This document shows, in pieces, positions 25,355 through 32,564 of a stretch of 36,141 bases of DNA (its first letter is position 1; every line of letters begins with the position of its first letter). The notes below the pieces were generated by a model. The model was given only the letters and a program-made list of their open reading frames with translations. It did not search any database and was not told the origin of the DNA. A program made the translations under genes and the position numbers. Source of the stretch: JAENWH01 sp038248745 (GTDB lineage Bacteria; Bacillota; Clostridia; Peptostreptococcales; Anaerovoracaceae); assembly GCA_038248745.1 (NCBI GenBank), contig JBBRXC010000004.1:1-36141 (forward strand). The letters run 5' to 3'.

Positions 25355-25382
25355 AGTATAACATACAAAAATATATTTTCAA
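25355..25382 (-). promoter_or_regulatory. tilS promoter predicting a leaderless mRNA
   Basis: On the minus strand there is TTGAAA (25377-25382), a 16-bp spacer and TATACT (25355-25360), then only six bases before the ATG at 25348. Transcription would start at or next to the initiation codon. Confidence 0.6.
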
Positions 25383-25398
25383 TTAAATCCTGTAGCAT

Positions 25399-26232
25399 TT
25401 ATTCTTTTATTCCAAAGAAGACTTTTGCGTTACCGCATGTGATCCTAGCCACTTCTTCAAAACTGATCCCTTTTATTTCAGCAAGCTTTGCCGCTGTATA
25501 CTCAATAAAGGGGGACATATTTTGTCTTCCTCTGAAAGGCTCTGGCGTCAGATAAGGCGCATCGGTTTCAATCAACAGAAATTCAATGGGCGTCGCTGTT
25601 GCTACCTCGATTCCTTTTCTGTTATTCTTGTATGTAATGGGGCCTGCAATGGATATTGTCGCTCCTAGTTTTACATATTGCTCTGCAAGTTCCCGGCTTC
25701 CTGAATAGCAATGAAGAAGCACTCTAGCATCTTTCACCATCTCATCGTTTGTCCCTTTTCGCTTGGGAAACCAGTTGCATCTTTCTTTTGAAAATGCACC
25801 CTCCTCCTTTAAAATCTCCATAACGTCTTGGTTGGCATCCCGATCATGAATAATAATTGGCATTTTCAGTTCGTTAGCCAATTGAATTTGATGGCGGAAC
25901 CATATTTGCTGATCTTCCTTCGGGGAATGGTTTCTAAAGTAGTCTAGACCAATTTCTCCGATGGCTTTTACCTTCTCCTTTTTAGCCAATCCTTTAAACA
26001 TGGATAGCTGTTCCTGATCCATGTTTCTAGCCTCATGTGGGTGGCATCCCACCGCAGCATAACACCAGAAATATTTTTCTGAATGCTTTACTGCCATCAT
26101 CGAACTGGCCAGGTCAAACCCCACGTCAATCACATAGGAAACCTGTGAGGCTTCTATCTTTTGAGCAAGCTCTTCTCTTTCTTTTTCAGTGTAATCTTCG
26201 TTGTTTAAATGGGTATGACTGTCAAATAACAT
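25399..26232 (-). CDS. tatD: TatD-family metal-dependent hydrolase (DNase-like)
   Basis: This is a TIM-barrel metallohydrolase of the TatD/YcfH family, 277 residues. Metal ligands are visible: H6 and H8 (DSHTHLN), E93 (GEIGLDYF), H129 (IIHDRD), H174 (HCYSGS) and the late Asp in LIETDAPYLTPEP. Members act as 3'-5' nucleases or D-aminoacyl-tRNA deacylases. It is about 20 residues longer than usual because of an extra basic segment (about 147-170) between the LKEEG and LLHCYSGS strands. The ATG follows AGGAGAAAAAT. It lies 11 bp after the sdpI-like gene, so it is probably co-transcribed. In many Firmicutes tatD follows metG, and here the SdpRI pair sits between them. Confidence 0.93.
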   Translation of the reverse strand: MLFDSHTHLNNEDYTEKEREELAQKIEASQVSYVIDVGFDLASSMMAVKHSEKYFWCYAAVGCHPHEARNMDQEQLSMFKGLAKKEKVKAIGEIGLDYFRNHSPKEDQQIWFRHQIQLANELKMPIIIHDRDANQDVMEILKEEGAFSKERCNWFPKRKGTNDEMVKDARVLLHCYSGSRELAEQYVKLGATISIAGPITYKNNRKGIEVATATPIEFLLIETDAPYLTPEPFRGRQNMSPFIEYTAAKLAEIKGISFEEVARITCGNAKVFFGIKE

Positions 26233-26243
26233 ATTTTTCTCCT

Positions 26244-26891
26244 TTATTTTTTTCTTTCTCTAAACCAGAAATAGGACATGAAAATTGGCACGATAGTGAT
26301 TAACAAGGTGACTCCCAAAACAACGGCAAATAAAGGGGAACTCCTTAATAATATTGCTGCCCCAATAATCACAAGCCCTCCGATGAACCACATAATCCCC
26401 CCCAACCTGTGCGTCTTATTCCAAACTTCTTCCTCTGAAAGGGTCCACGGCGTTCTGATACCGACAAAAAAATTGGTTTTAAATTTTGGCATCATATTTC
26501 CGATAATTGTAAACAATATCCCCACGAGCAATACAATAGCCATCTCAACATTTATTCTTCCAGGATTCAAACTTTCAGATACAATTACAGCGGTTAACGC
26601 GATGAAAAAAAGCATCATGAATATTTGAAACTCGTCATAATATTTACTGAACTTATCGTAATTTTTACTTCTTGGATCAATTTTTCTCAGTAATGGGAAA
26701 AGGATGGCAAATAAAATACCCATTGACCCATTGACCCATAAGTTTAAATGGCTCCCGTATTGAACGCTCCCATCCAATGACCAGTGGATGGGTATTTGAT
26801 CAGGAAGAGAACTATTGAAAACCCCTATTATTATTAATGGAACCAAGGCCAAACCCCAAATTATTAATCTTTTAGTAGTTATTTTTTTCAT
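26244..26891 (-). CDS. SdpI-family membrane protein (DUF1648)
   Basis: The 215-residue protein has about six membrane helices. An N-terminal DUF1648 segment contains SSLPDQIPIHWSLDGSVQYGS, and a C-terminal SdpI domain contains FFVGIRTPWTLSEEEVWNKTHRLGG. The signature GxRTPWTLssexxWxkThr is diagnostic. In Bacillus subtilis SdpI gives immunity to the SdpC toxin and also sequesters the repressor SdpR at the membrane. No toxin gene is visible here, so a general envelope-stress role is equally possible. It lies 12 bp after the ArsR-type gene, matching the sdpRI arrangement. Confidence 0.9.
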   Translation of the reverse strand: MKKITTKRLIIWGLALVPLIIIGVFNSSLPDQIPIHWSLDGSVQYGSHLNLWVNGSMGILFAILFPLLRKIDPRSKNYDKFSKYYDEFQIFMMLFFIALTAVIVSESLNPGRINVEMAIVLLVGILFTIIGNMMPKFKTNFFVGIRTPWTLSEEEVWNKTHRLGGIMWFIGGLVIIGAAILLRSSPLFAVVLGVTLLITIVPIFMSYFWFRERKK

Positions 26892-26903
26892 TTGTTATCC
26901 TTT

Positions 26904-27164
26904 CTACCCTCTTAAAGAAGTCATCCAATTCAAAATCTCATCTAAAACTGTCATATTTAATTCATAATAAATATACTTACCTTTTCTTTCATCGGATATC
27001 AATTCTGCTTCTTTTAGAACAGAAAGATGATGGGACATGGTTGCCCCGGTGGTTTTGAAATGTTCCCCAATGTCCCCTGCTGTTCTAGGTCCACTTTTTA
27101 GCAAATTTAGGATTTCCCGTCTTGTAGGGTCAGAAATGGCTTTTGCTGTTTTTTGAAAGCTCAT
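26904..27164 (-). CDS. ArsR-family repressor (SdpR-like)
   Basis: This is an 86-residue winged-helix protein. Its sequence FQKTAKAISDPTRREILNLLKSGPRTAGDIGEHFKTTGATMSHHLSVLKEAELISDERKGKYIYYELN is the ArsR/SmtB DNA-binding fold without the usual metal-binding cysteines (no Cys at all), as in SdpR. The ATG at 27164 is chosen because it lies 7 nt after GGAG. A longer frame starting 7 codons earlier has no ribosome site. It heads the sdpR-sdpI-tatD operon and likely represses it through a palindrome just downstream of the -10. Confidence 0.92.
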   Translation of the reverse strand: MSFQKTAKAISDPTRREILNLLKSGPRTAGDIGEHFKTTGATMSHHLSVLKEAELISDERKGKYIYYELNMTVLDEILNWMTSLRG

Positions 27165-27200
27165 TTTAATTCTCCTGATTTTCATTTATTTAAACGTTTT

Positions 27201-27252
27201 CATTTAGATAACCATCTAAATGTATTATACGCGCAGTTCATTTAAAAAGCAA
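27201..27252 (-). promoter_or_regulatory. Promoter and ArsR-type operator of sdpR-sdpI-tatD
   Basis: On the minus strand there is TTGCTT (27247-27252), a 17-bp spacer and TATAAT (27224-27229). A perfect 9-bp inverted repeat follows: CATTTAGAT at 27201-27209 and ATCTAAATG at 27214-27222, with AACC between. It covers the predicted start of transcription, a position consistent with autorepression. Confidence 0.75.
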
Positions 27253-27287
27253 TAACATTTTGATGAATACCTAAATGTTATTGCTTT
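27246..27287 (-). terminator. metG terminator
   Basis: A perfect 15-bp stem is formed by plus-strand 27246-27260 and 27273-27287 around a 12-nt loop. On the minus strand it ends in a T run. It starts 10 bp after the metG stop. Its promoter-side arm contains the -35 of the next operon. Confidence 0.85.
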
Positions 27288-27296
27288 ATTAATTTG

Positions 27297-29252
27297 CTAG
27301 CTTACCACTTCTCCGTCCGGTGCAATGGTTGTTACAAACTCACAACGGTCTCCATTGTCTGCAAACAGCAGCATTCCTTTTGATTCTAGTCCACGAAGAG
27401 CTCTTGGTTTCAGGTTCGCCACCACGATTACCTGCCTTCCAACTGCTTCCTCCGGTTTAAAACTTTCAGCCACACCGGAGATCACCTGACGAATTTCTGT
27501 CCCCATTTTAATTTTAAAAACAAGAAGTTTATCCGCCTTTGGATGTTTTTCAGCTTCCAGGATCGTCCCTACTCTAAAGTCAATTTTGTCAAAATCACCA
27601 AACTCAATTTCCGGCTTTAATTCAAGTGGCTTATTTTCCATTACAACTGCTCCCTCTATATTGTCTTCTGCAGAACTGGCACCACTTTCCGTCATTGCTT
27701 CAAGTTCTGCAAGTTCTTTCTCAATATCGAGTCTTGGGAATATAGCATTGCCCTTCTTGACTTTCTCTCCTGCCATCATATCAAAGGTAAAGGCATCCTG
27801 CCATTCCACCTCTGCAAACCAAATCCCAAGTTGCTTCCTGATTTCCTTAGAAGTTGTGTGCATAAATGGCGTAATTAACACCGACACAATTCTTAAACAT
27901 TCAGCCAGGTTATGCATCACCGTGTCAAGTCGCTCTTTATTTATAGGGTCTTTTGCCAGCACCCAAGGTGCGGTTTCATCAATGTATTTGTTGGTTCTTC
28001 TGACAAGCACCCATATTTCCTCAAGCGCCATGTTGAATTTGAACTTGTCCATATTCGATTCAACTTTAGCCGCCGCACCTATTGCAATCTCCCTGAGTTC
28101 ATCATCATGTTCTCCCGATACACTAGCTTCCGGCACAATACCATCGCAATATTTTTCAATCATGCTGACGGTTCTTGAAACAAGATTGCCAAGGTCATTG
28201 GCCAAATCATAGTTCATTCGATTTAACATGACTTCATTGGTATAAACGCCATCCTGACCAAATGTATATTCTCTAAGCAGAAAATATTTAAGAGAATCAA
28301 TGCCGTAACGTTCAATCAGTTTCACAGGATCAACAACATTCCCCTTGGATTTTGACATTTTTCCACCTTCAAGAAGCAGCCATCCATGGCCAAGAACCTG
28401 TTTTGGGAGAGGCGCCTCCATTGCCATCAGCATTGCTGGCCAAATAATAGAATGGAATCTTACAATTTCTTTTCCTACCAAGTGTACGTCTGCCGGCCAG
28501 TACTTATCATAAAGCTCTGGATCATCTGGGTATCCTAGCGCAGTTATATAGTTTGAAAGTGCATCAAGCCATACATAAATCACATGCTTTTCATCTATTG
28601 GCACAGGAATTCCCCAGTTAAAAGTTGAACGCGAAATGCATAGGTCTTCTAGTCCTTGCTTGACAAAACTAAGCATCTCATTTCTTCTTGATTCTGGCTG
28701 CAAAAATTCAGGTGTTTTTTCAAATAAATCAATCAGTCTCTGCTCATATTTGGAAAGTCTGAAGAAATAGGCTTCTTCCTGCGCTTTTACTACAGGCCTC
28801 CCGCAATCGGGACACTTGCCATCAACAAGTTGACTTTCCGTCCAGAAAGATTCGCAAGGCGTACAGTACATCCCTTCATATTCTCCCTTATATATATCCC
28901 CATTCTCGTAAATTTTCATAAAGATCTTCTGAACTCTTTCCTTATGTCTTGGCTCCGTTGTTCTGATAAAGTCATCATAAGATATTTCCATGGTTTTCCA
29001 AAGTTCTTTGATGCCATCGACCACGTTATCAACATAAGCCTGTGGTGTCATCCCGTTTTTTTCTGCGGCTTCCTGCAGTTTTTGACCATGTTCATCTGTG
29101 CCCGTTAGGAAATGTACATCATATCCGCAAAGTCTTTTAAAACGTGCCATTGCATCCGCCATAACGGTACAGTAAGTATGCCCTATATGCAGGTTTGAAC
29201 TTGGGTAATAAATAGGTGTTGTAATATAGTAAGTGGCTTTTTTCTCTGTCAT
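27297..29252 (-). CDS. metG: Methionine--tRNA ligase
   Basis: This is a class I aminoacyl-tRNA synthetase of 651 residues. It has the HIGH motif (SNLHIGHTY), a zinc knuckle with CTPC and CPDC, the KMSKS motif (GGKMSKSKGNVVDP), an anticodon-binding helical domain, and a C-terminal EMAP/Arc1-type tRNA-binding domain (about the last 105 residues, DFRVGTILEAEKHPKADKLLVFKI). It charges both initiator and elongator tRNA-Met. The ATG at 29252 follows AAAGGAAAC. An upstream in-frame GTG adds 8 residues but has a poorer ribosome site. It has its own promoter and terminator. No T-box or SAM riboswitch is visible in its short leader. Confidence 0.97.
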   Translation of the reverse strand: MTEKKATYYITTPIYYPSSNLHIGHTYCTVMADAMARFKRLCGYDVHFLTGTDEHGQKLQEAAEKNGMTPQAYVDNVVDGIKELWKTMEISYDDFIRTTEPRHKERVQKIFMKIYENGDIYKGEYEGMYCTPCESFWTESQLVDGKCPDCGRPVVKAQEEAYFFRLSKYEQRLIDLFEKTPEFLQPESRRNEMLSFVKQGLEDLCISRSTFNWGIPVPIDEKHVIYVWLDALSNYITALGYPDDPELYDKYWPADVHLVGKEIVRFHSIIWPAMLMAMEAPLPKQVLGHGWLLLEGGKMSKSKGNVVDPVKLIERYGIDSLKYFLLREYTFGQDGVYTNEVMLNRMNYDLANDLGNLVSRTVSMIEKYCDGIVPEASVSGEHDDELREIAIGAAAKVESNMDKFKFNMALEEIWVLVRRTNKYIDETAPWVLAKDPINKERLDTVMHNLAECLRIVSVLITPFMHTTSKEIRKQLGIWFAEVEWQDAFTFDMMAGEKVKKGNAIFPRLDIEKELAELEAMTESGASSAEDNIEGAVVMENKPLELKPEIEFGDFDKIDFRVGTILEAEKHPKADKLLVFKIKMGTEIRQVISGVAESFKPEEAVGRQVIVVANLKPRALRGLESKGMLLFADNGDRCEFVTTIAPDGEVVS

Positions 29253-29315
29253 TATCTTGTTTCCTTTCAGTTCCACCTCGAATGAGAGATGGTTTATAAC
29301 GGCTTATATTTCTAA

Positions 29316-29344
29316 ATTATCGCACTGTTTCACCTATATTGCAA
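29316..29344 (-). promoter_or_regulatory. Promoter of metG
   Basis: On the minus strand there is TTGCAA (29339-29344), a 17-bp spacer and GATAAT (29316-29321). The leader before the metG ATG would be about 57 nt. Confidence 0.65.
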
Positions 29345-29395
29345 TGACTATTTGATTCCCCTCTTTGTTTGCATATTCTAAATTAATTCCACATA

Positions 29396-29418
29396 AAAAG
29401 CTGCATTTAAATGCAGCT
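29396..29418 (-). terminator. Terminator of the small Nif11-like gene
   Basis: A perfect 20-bp palindrome (plus-strand AGCTGCATTT then its complement, 29399-29418) lies 8 bp after the stop codon. On the minus strand it is followed by a T5 run. Confidence 0.8.
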
Positions 29419-29426
29419 CAATGTTT

Positions 29427-29696
29427 TTATAGTTTAATTGGCTTATTATGGTCCGGATTCCAACTGGAGAGCCACTCTTCCAATTCCTCTGGAACGTCTC
29501 CGTTTTTTTCCATTTCCTGAAGTTTTAGGAAACCTTGGAAATACTTGTCAATTTCATCTGGTTCAAGAGTTATTTTCACTTCGTCGAGTAATTTGAGAAA
29601 TTCTTTTTCTGTGTGAATTTTCATTACCTTTTTTTTGAACTCTTCATCAATATGCACTCTTTCTATTACCATTCTTATCTTTTCCTGATGTTTCAT
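29427..29696 (-). CDS. Small hypothetical protein, Nif11-like helical region
   Basis: This is an 89-residue acidic, helical protein. Residues about 5-55 (ERVHIDEEFKKKVMKIHTEKEFLKLL followed by LEPDEIDKYFQGF) resemble the Nif11-like leader fold of some peptide natural-product precursors, where a helical block is followed by xxxDExDxxxxG. There is no GG cleavage motif and no cysteine. The C-terminus is WLSSWNPDHNKPIKL, and no modifying enzyme is nearby, so a precursor role is unproven. The ATG is well supported by a perfect AGGAGGTGA 6-8 nt upstream. The earlier in-frame GTG lies inside that ribosome site. The gene stands alone, with its own terminator and a Spo0A-like box upstream. Confidence 0.7.
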   Translation of the reverse strand: MKHQEKIRMVIERVHIDEEFKKKVMKIHTEKEFLKLLDEVKITLEPDEIDKYFQGFLKLQEMEKNGDVPEELEEWLSSWNPDHNKPIKL

Positions 29697-29717
29697 AATA
29701 ATCACCTCCTACTTCAC

Positions 29718-29723
29718 ATTATA
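29718..29723 (-). promoter_or_regulatory. Possible -10 element of the small Nif11-like gene
   Basis: TATAAT on the minus strand lies about 22 bp before the start codon. No convincing -35 lies 16-18 bp upstream, which would fit a promoter that depends on an activator. Confidence 0.4.
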
Positions 29724-29783
29724 TTAGAGCGAGATGCTTTATGGATTATTGTTATTTTCTATTTTTCCCTTTATTTAGACATA

Positions 29784-29793
29784 TTTCGACAAA
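29784..29793 (-). promoter_or_regulatory. Candidate Spo0A box
   Basis: TTTGTCGAAA on the minus strand matches the Spo0A box consensus (TGTCGAA core with flanks). It lies 88 bp upstream of the small Nif11-like gene, in a 115-bp intergenic gap after cbiO. Confidence 0.5.
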
Positions 29794-29820
29794 TATTTTA
29801 GCGTTTCAACCCCGAAAGTC

Positions 29821-30516
29821 CTATAATCCAGCACTTTCTAACAACGCCTTATTTTGTAAGACAGTTTCCGGGGGGCCATCCGCAACAACTCTACCATTTT
29901 GAAGTACAATAACTCTATTGCATATAGCAGCTGCCATTTCCAAATCATGGGTCGCTATCACCTTGGTGATTGGAAGCTTTGTAAAAACTGGTAAAAGGTT
30001 TCGCCGTGATCTAGGGTCTAGAAAAGAAGTGGGCTCATCAAAAAGCATCAATATTGGATTCATGGCTAAAACGCCGGCTATTGCCACCATTCTTTTTTCC
30101 CCTCCTGACAGCTTACTGGGTAGTCTTCTTGCCAAATGCTTTATATCAAGCTGATTCATCACCTTTTCAACTCTTTCTTTTACCTCCGTTTCAGAGGCGC
30201 CATAATTTCTTGGGCCAAATGCAATGTCTTCATATACATGCGTCATGAAAAGCTGGTCGTCAGGGTTTTGAAAAACAAGTCCTATTTTTTGCCTAATTTG
30301 TGCTAAAGTGGATTTTTTAAGCATCAGCGCATCAACCATGACTGTCCCTTCTGTGATGGGAACTATTCCCACTAATGACATCAGTAATGTTGATTTTCCT
30401 GCACCGTTTGCTCCTATAACCGCCACCGTATCTCCTTCATTAATGTGAATAGTCACGTCATCTATTGCGGTGTTACCATCAGGATATTTAATTTTCAAAC
30501 CCTCAATTTTAATCAT
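29821..30516 (-). CDS. cbiO: Cobalt/nickel ECF transporter ATPase
   Basis: The 231-residue ATPase energises the Co/Ni uptake transporter. Walker A is GANGAGKST, the Q-loop lies in LVFQNPDDQLFMTHVYEDIAFGP (the NPDDQ form typical of CbiO/EcfA), the signature is LSGGEKR, Walker B is ILMLFDEPTSFLDPR, and the H-loop is ATHDLE. The ATG at 30516 follows AAAGGA at 7 nt and gives the family start MIKIEGLKIKYPDG. A longer frame reaching into cbiQ has no ribosome site. It is the last gene of the transporter operon. Confidence 0.94.
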   Translation of the reverse strand: MIKIEGLKIKYPDGNTAIDDVTIHINEGDTVAVIGANGAGKSTLLMSLVGIVPITEGTVMVDALMLKKSTLAQIRQKIGLVFQNPDDQLFMTHVYEDIAFGPRNYGASETEVKERVEKVMNQLDIKHLARRLPSKLSGGEKRMVAIAGVLAMNPILMLFDEPTSFLDPRSRRNLLPVFTKLPITKVIATHDLEMAAAICNRVIVLQNGRVVADGPPETVLQNKALLESAGL

Positions 30517-30529
30517 TTCTCTATCCTTT

Positions 30530-31327
30530 CTAGATGATGCCCCCAATGAAAGCAGGTACATTTACCATTCTTAGAATAATTGCTACTGCTAGAAACAAAA
30601 TCATATAGATCCATTCCAATGCAGGGGGTTTTTGTGTTGGAACATACTTATAATCTCCAGAAAAGCCTCTGCACTTCATGGCAAAATATACTCTTTCTCC
30701 CCTGTCAAAGCTTCTTAACAGAAGTTGACCCACAAAGCTACCCATGTCCTTGATTTGTATGCCTTTCGACTCAGGAGATCTTAGAGAATAAGCTGTATAC
30801 ATATTGATCGTTTCCTCTAAAGCCACACTAATATATCGATAAATCATGGAAATCAGAAGTACAAAGATGGCCGGAACTTTTAATCGAATTAATTGCCTTG
30901 ATATGACGGGCATTTTTGTTGTTGCTATCAAAATAAGTACCGCCATGACAGTTAACCCAGCTTTCAATGTTATGGCAAACAAGGATACAAGCCCATAAGA
31001 AATATTTATATTGAGAAGTGTCAACATCGTTTCCTGATCAAAAATCACATTGGCTATTCCTGCAAATATACAAAATGGTAATGCAATTGCCAGTCGTGAC
31101 AACAGCGGTTTTATAGGGATCTCCCCTAATGCCATGAAAACAACCGGATAAAACGCGTACGGTAATAGCCCACTGATTGAATACCTGTCAAAACTAACAA
31201 CAATTACCACATAAAAAAATGTGGTAATTGTTTTTGTTAATGGATTAAGACGATGAACAACAGTTTCGCCCTCTGCCAAATTTTCCAAACTGTGAAAGCC
31301 ATAGGTGGCCTTCGAAAGCATTGTCAT
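30530..31327 (-). CDS. cbiQ: Cobalt/nickel ECF transporter transmembrane protein CbiQ
   Basis: This is the 265-residue T-component with about five or six membrane helices. The C-terminal cytoplasmic coupling region has the two short Ala-Arg-Gly-type motifs of EcfT proteins, here AYSLRSPESKG and AMKCRGFSG. It transmits ATPase motion to the substrate-binding CbiM. The start overlaps the cbiM stop as ATGA. A second Met two codons later is an alternative. Metal preference (Co or Ni) is not set by this subunit. Confidence 0.93.
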   Translation of the reverse strand: MTMLSKATYGFHSLENLAEGETVVHRLNPLTKTITTFFYVVIVVSFDRYSISGLLPYAFYPVVFMALGEIPIKPLLSRLAIALPFCIFAGIANVIFDQETMLTLLNINISYGLVSLFAITLKAGLTVMAVLILIATTKMPVISRQLIRLKVPAIFVLLISMIYRYISVALEETINMYTAYSLRSPESKGIQIKDMGSFVGQLLLRSFDRGERVYFAMKCRGFSGDYKYVPTQKPPALEWIYMILFLAVAIILRMVNVPAFIGGII

Positions 31328-32328
31328 CTTTTCGCGGCCTTCCTTTTCTTTATTACATTTATGATAACCCCCGTCACCCCTGCAAGTAAAAGGGTAAGCG
31401 TTCCACCAAGTACTCCCGCGAGAGAGGTCCCCTGTTCAGGTGTTGATTTTAATGCATAATCAGGCATAAACGCAAAACTCTCTTGGATTTTTTCGAAAAC
31501 ATTATAGACACTTCCTGCTTTTTCGATTTCACCACCGCCAGTGATATTCCCGATTGCCCATTCCAATCCATCAGGAAAAGAGGACGACAATAGAGAAAAA
31601 ACGGCACCCAGCATTACTGTGAAGATTCCCAATGCAATAAGCACTTTTTTTATTGATGTTGATCCAATGCTTTGATCCGTCAAGGCACCTTCTATCATTT
31701 CTGGTCTCATGCTGTAAATAAAACATAAAACTGCTGCCGTGACAATCCCTTCTATAAGCCCTATAGCCAGATGAATCGGTTGCATTAACAATACAAATAT
31801 ATTGAAGGGCAACTGGGTAATATTTGAAGCCATCGTCTCCAGAACTACGCTGAATGATCCCAGTTGAAGCCCTACGACCACCGCGACTACGGTAGCCAAG
31901 GTAATTCTTTTAGGGCTAAGCTCTTTGGAAACAATTGGTTTGAAAATCAATGGGTAAGATACAAAGGATACAATGACCCCCATATTGAATATGTTGGCGC
32001 CAAGCGCCAAAAGTCCTCCATCCGCAAAAAACAAACATTGAATAATTAAAACAGCAGACATCGTCAATAATGCCGGAAATGGTCCAAGCAATGCTGCTAG
32101 CAAAATGCCTCCCCCTATATGGCCGCTTGATCCTGTTCCAGGTATTGTAAAGTTTATCATTTGCGCTGCAAATATAAATGCGCCCGAAACTGCCATAACG
32201 GGAATTTTTTTATCATCAAAACTTTTATCTTTTTTAATTTTATTCACCGAGTAAGCGATTGCGCCAATTGTTACTGCGGCCATAGCCAGACCAACGGGCG
32301 GCGAAAGCAACGCATCTGCCATATGCAT
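31324..32328 (-). CDS. cbiM: Cobalt/nickel ECF transporter substrate-specific subunit, CbiM-CbiN (PDGLE) fusion
   Basis: This is a 334-residue membrane protein. The N-terminus MHMADALLSPPVG is the CbiM/NikM start, in which the N-terminal amine and His2 bind the metal. GTGSSGHIGGG supplies the second conserved His. The N-terminal CbiM domain (about 1-215) is followed by a linker and a CbiN/NikN-type PDGLE domain (SSSFPDGLEWAIGNI) with a final membrane helix, so the small N component is fused. I chose the ATG at 32328 because it follows AAGGAG and puts His in position 2. A longer frame running 28 codons upstream crosses the structured leader and would abolish that terminus. The context (no cobalamin genes) does not decide between cobalt and nickel. 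Confidence 0.92.
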   Translation of the reverse strand: MHMADALLSPPVGLAMAAVTIGAIAYSVNKIKKDKSFDDKKIPVMAVSGAFIFAAQMINFTIPGTGSSGHIGGGILLAALLGPFPALLTMSAVLIIQCLFFADGGLLALGANIFNMGVIVSFVSYPLIFKPIVSKELSPKRITLATVVAVVVGLQLGSFSVVLETMASNITQLPFNIFVLLMQPIHLAIGLIEGIVTAAVLCFIYSMRPEMIEGALTDQSIGSTSIKKVLIALGIFTVMLGAVFSLLSSSFPDGLEWAIGNITGGGEIEKAGSVYNVFEKIQESFAFMPDYALKSTPEQGTSLAGVLGGTLTLLLAGVTGVIINVIKKRKAAKR

Positions 32329-32351
32329 AATAATTTCTCCTTGTTCTTTTA

Positions 32352-32410
32352 GGCACAAAAAATACCAAGAATTAGCTACTTCGCTTCTGCGGGTACTGTG
32401 CCTTCTTGGC
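32352..32410 (-). ncRNA. Structured 5' leader of the Co/Ni transporter (two crossing helices)
   Basis: In the minus-strand RNA, CCAAGAA (32409-32403) pairs with UUCUUGG (32371-32365). GGCACA (32402-32397), directly after the first arm, pairs with UGUGCC (32357-32352). The two helices cross, so they form a compact pseudoknot or are mutually exclusive. A small CGC-AGAA-GCG hairpin sits between. The element starts about 9 nt after the predicted transcript start and ends 9 nt before the ribosome site. It does not look like the cobalamin riboswitch and I do not recognise it as a described class. Confidence 0.5.
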
Positions 32411-32425
32411 ATAATTTTCTATGTA

Positions 32426-32454
32426 ATTGTACTATATAGTCATTTTTGCGTCAA
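32426..32454 (-). promoter_or_regulatory. Promoter of cbiM-cbiQ-cbiO
   Basis: On the minus strand there is TTGACG (32449-32454), a 17-bp spacer and TACAAT (32426-32431). The predicted leader before the cbiM ATG is about 91 nt. Confidence 0.75.
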
Positions 32455-32463
32455 GTAAAATTG

Positions 32464-32491
32464 TTGCATTTTGGATTTTTTAGGGTATAAT
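32464..32491 (+). promoter_or_regulatory. Promoter of the ABC exporter operon
   Basis: TTGCAT (32464-32469), a 16-bp spacer and TATAAT (32486-32491), divergent from the cbiM promoter. The long inverted repeat begins 3 bp after the -10, so the predicted start of transcription lies inside it. Confidence 0.7.
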
Positions 32492-32493
32492 TA

Positions 32494-32535
32494 AGTTTCA
32501 GAGGTTCCGACCATGAGGTCGGAACCTCTGAAACT
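32494..32535 (+). promoter_or_regulatory. Perfect 19-bp inverted repeat at the ABC exporter transcript start
   Basis: Arms 32494-32512 and 32517-32535 are perfectly complementary around the loop ATGA. The repeat overlaps the start of transcription and lies 16 bp before the exporter's GGAGG. It could be an operator for a dimeric repressor, an RNA hairpin that attenuates transcription, or both. The sequence after it (CTTTAAAAT) is a poor terminator tail. Confidence 0.7.
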
Positions 32536-32564
32536 CTTTAAAATCTCGTTTGGAGGACAACCTT

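Noticed and set aside
27586..28212. 208-codon plus-strand open frame inside metG
   Set aside because: It is fully antisense to a certain metG reading frame, with a Ser/Leu-rich composition typical of shadow frames and no homology that I recognise.
29253..29315. T-box or SAM riboswitch before metG
   Set aside because: The leader is about 57 nt with no T-box sequence, anti-terminator or four-way junction.
32329..32412. Cobalamin riboswitch upstream of cbiM
   Set aside because: The leader is only about 90 nt and lacks the conserved cobalamin box, so it cannot be that class.
32328..32412. N-terminal extension of CbiM from the ATG at 32412
   Set aside because: It has no ribosome site and would remove the N-terminal Met-His metal-binding end. 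The ATG at 32328 has a good ribosome site.
32494..32540. Rho-independent terminator reading for the hairpin before the ABC exporter
   Set aside because: The hairpin begins at the transcript start with no upstream gene on that strand, and the following CTTTAAAAT is a poor T tract. Kept as a regulatory repeat instead.
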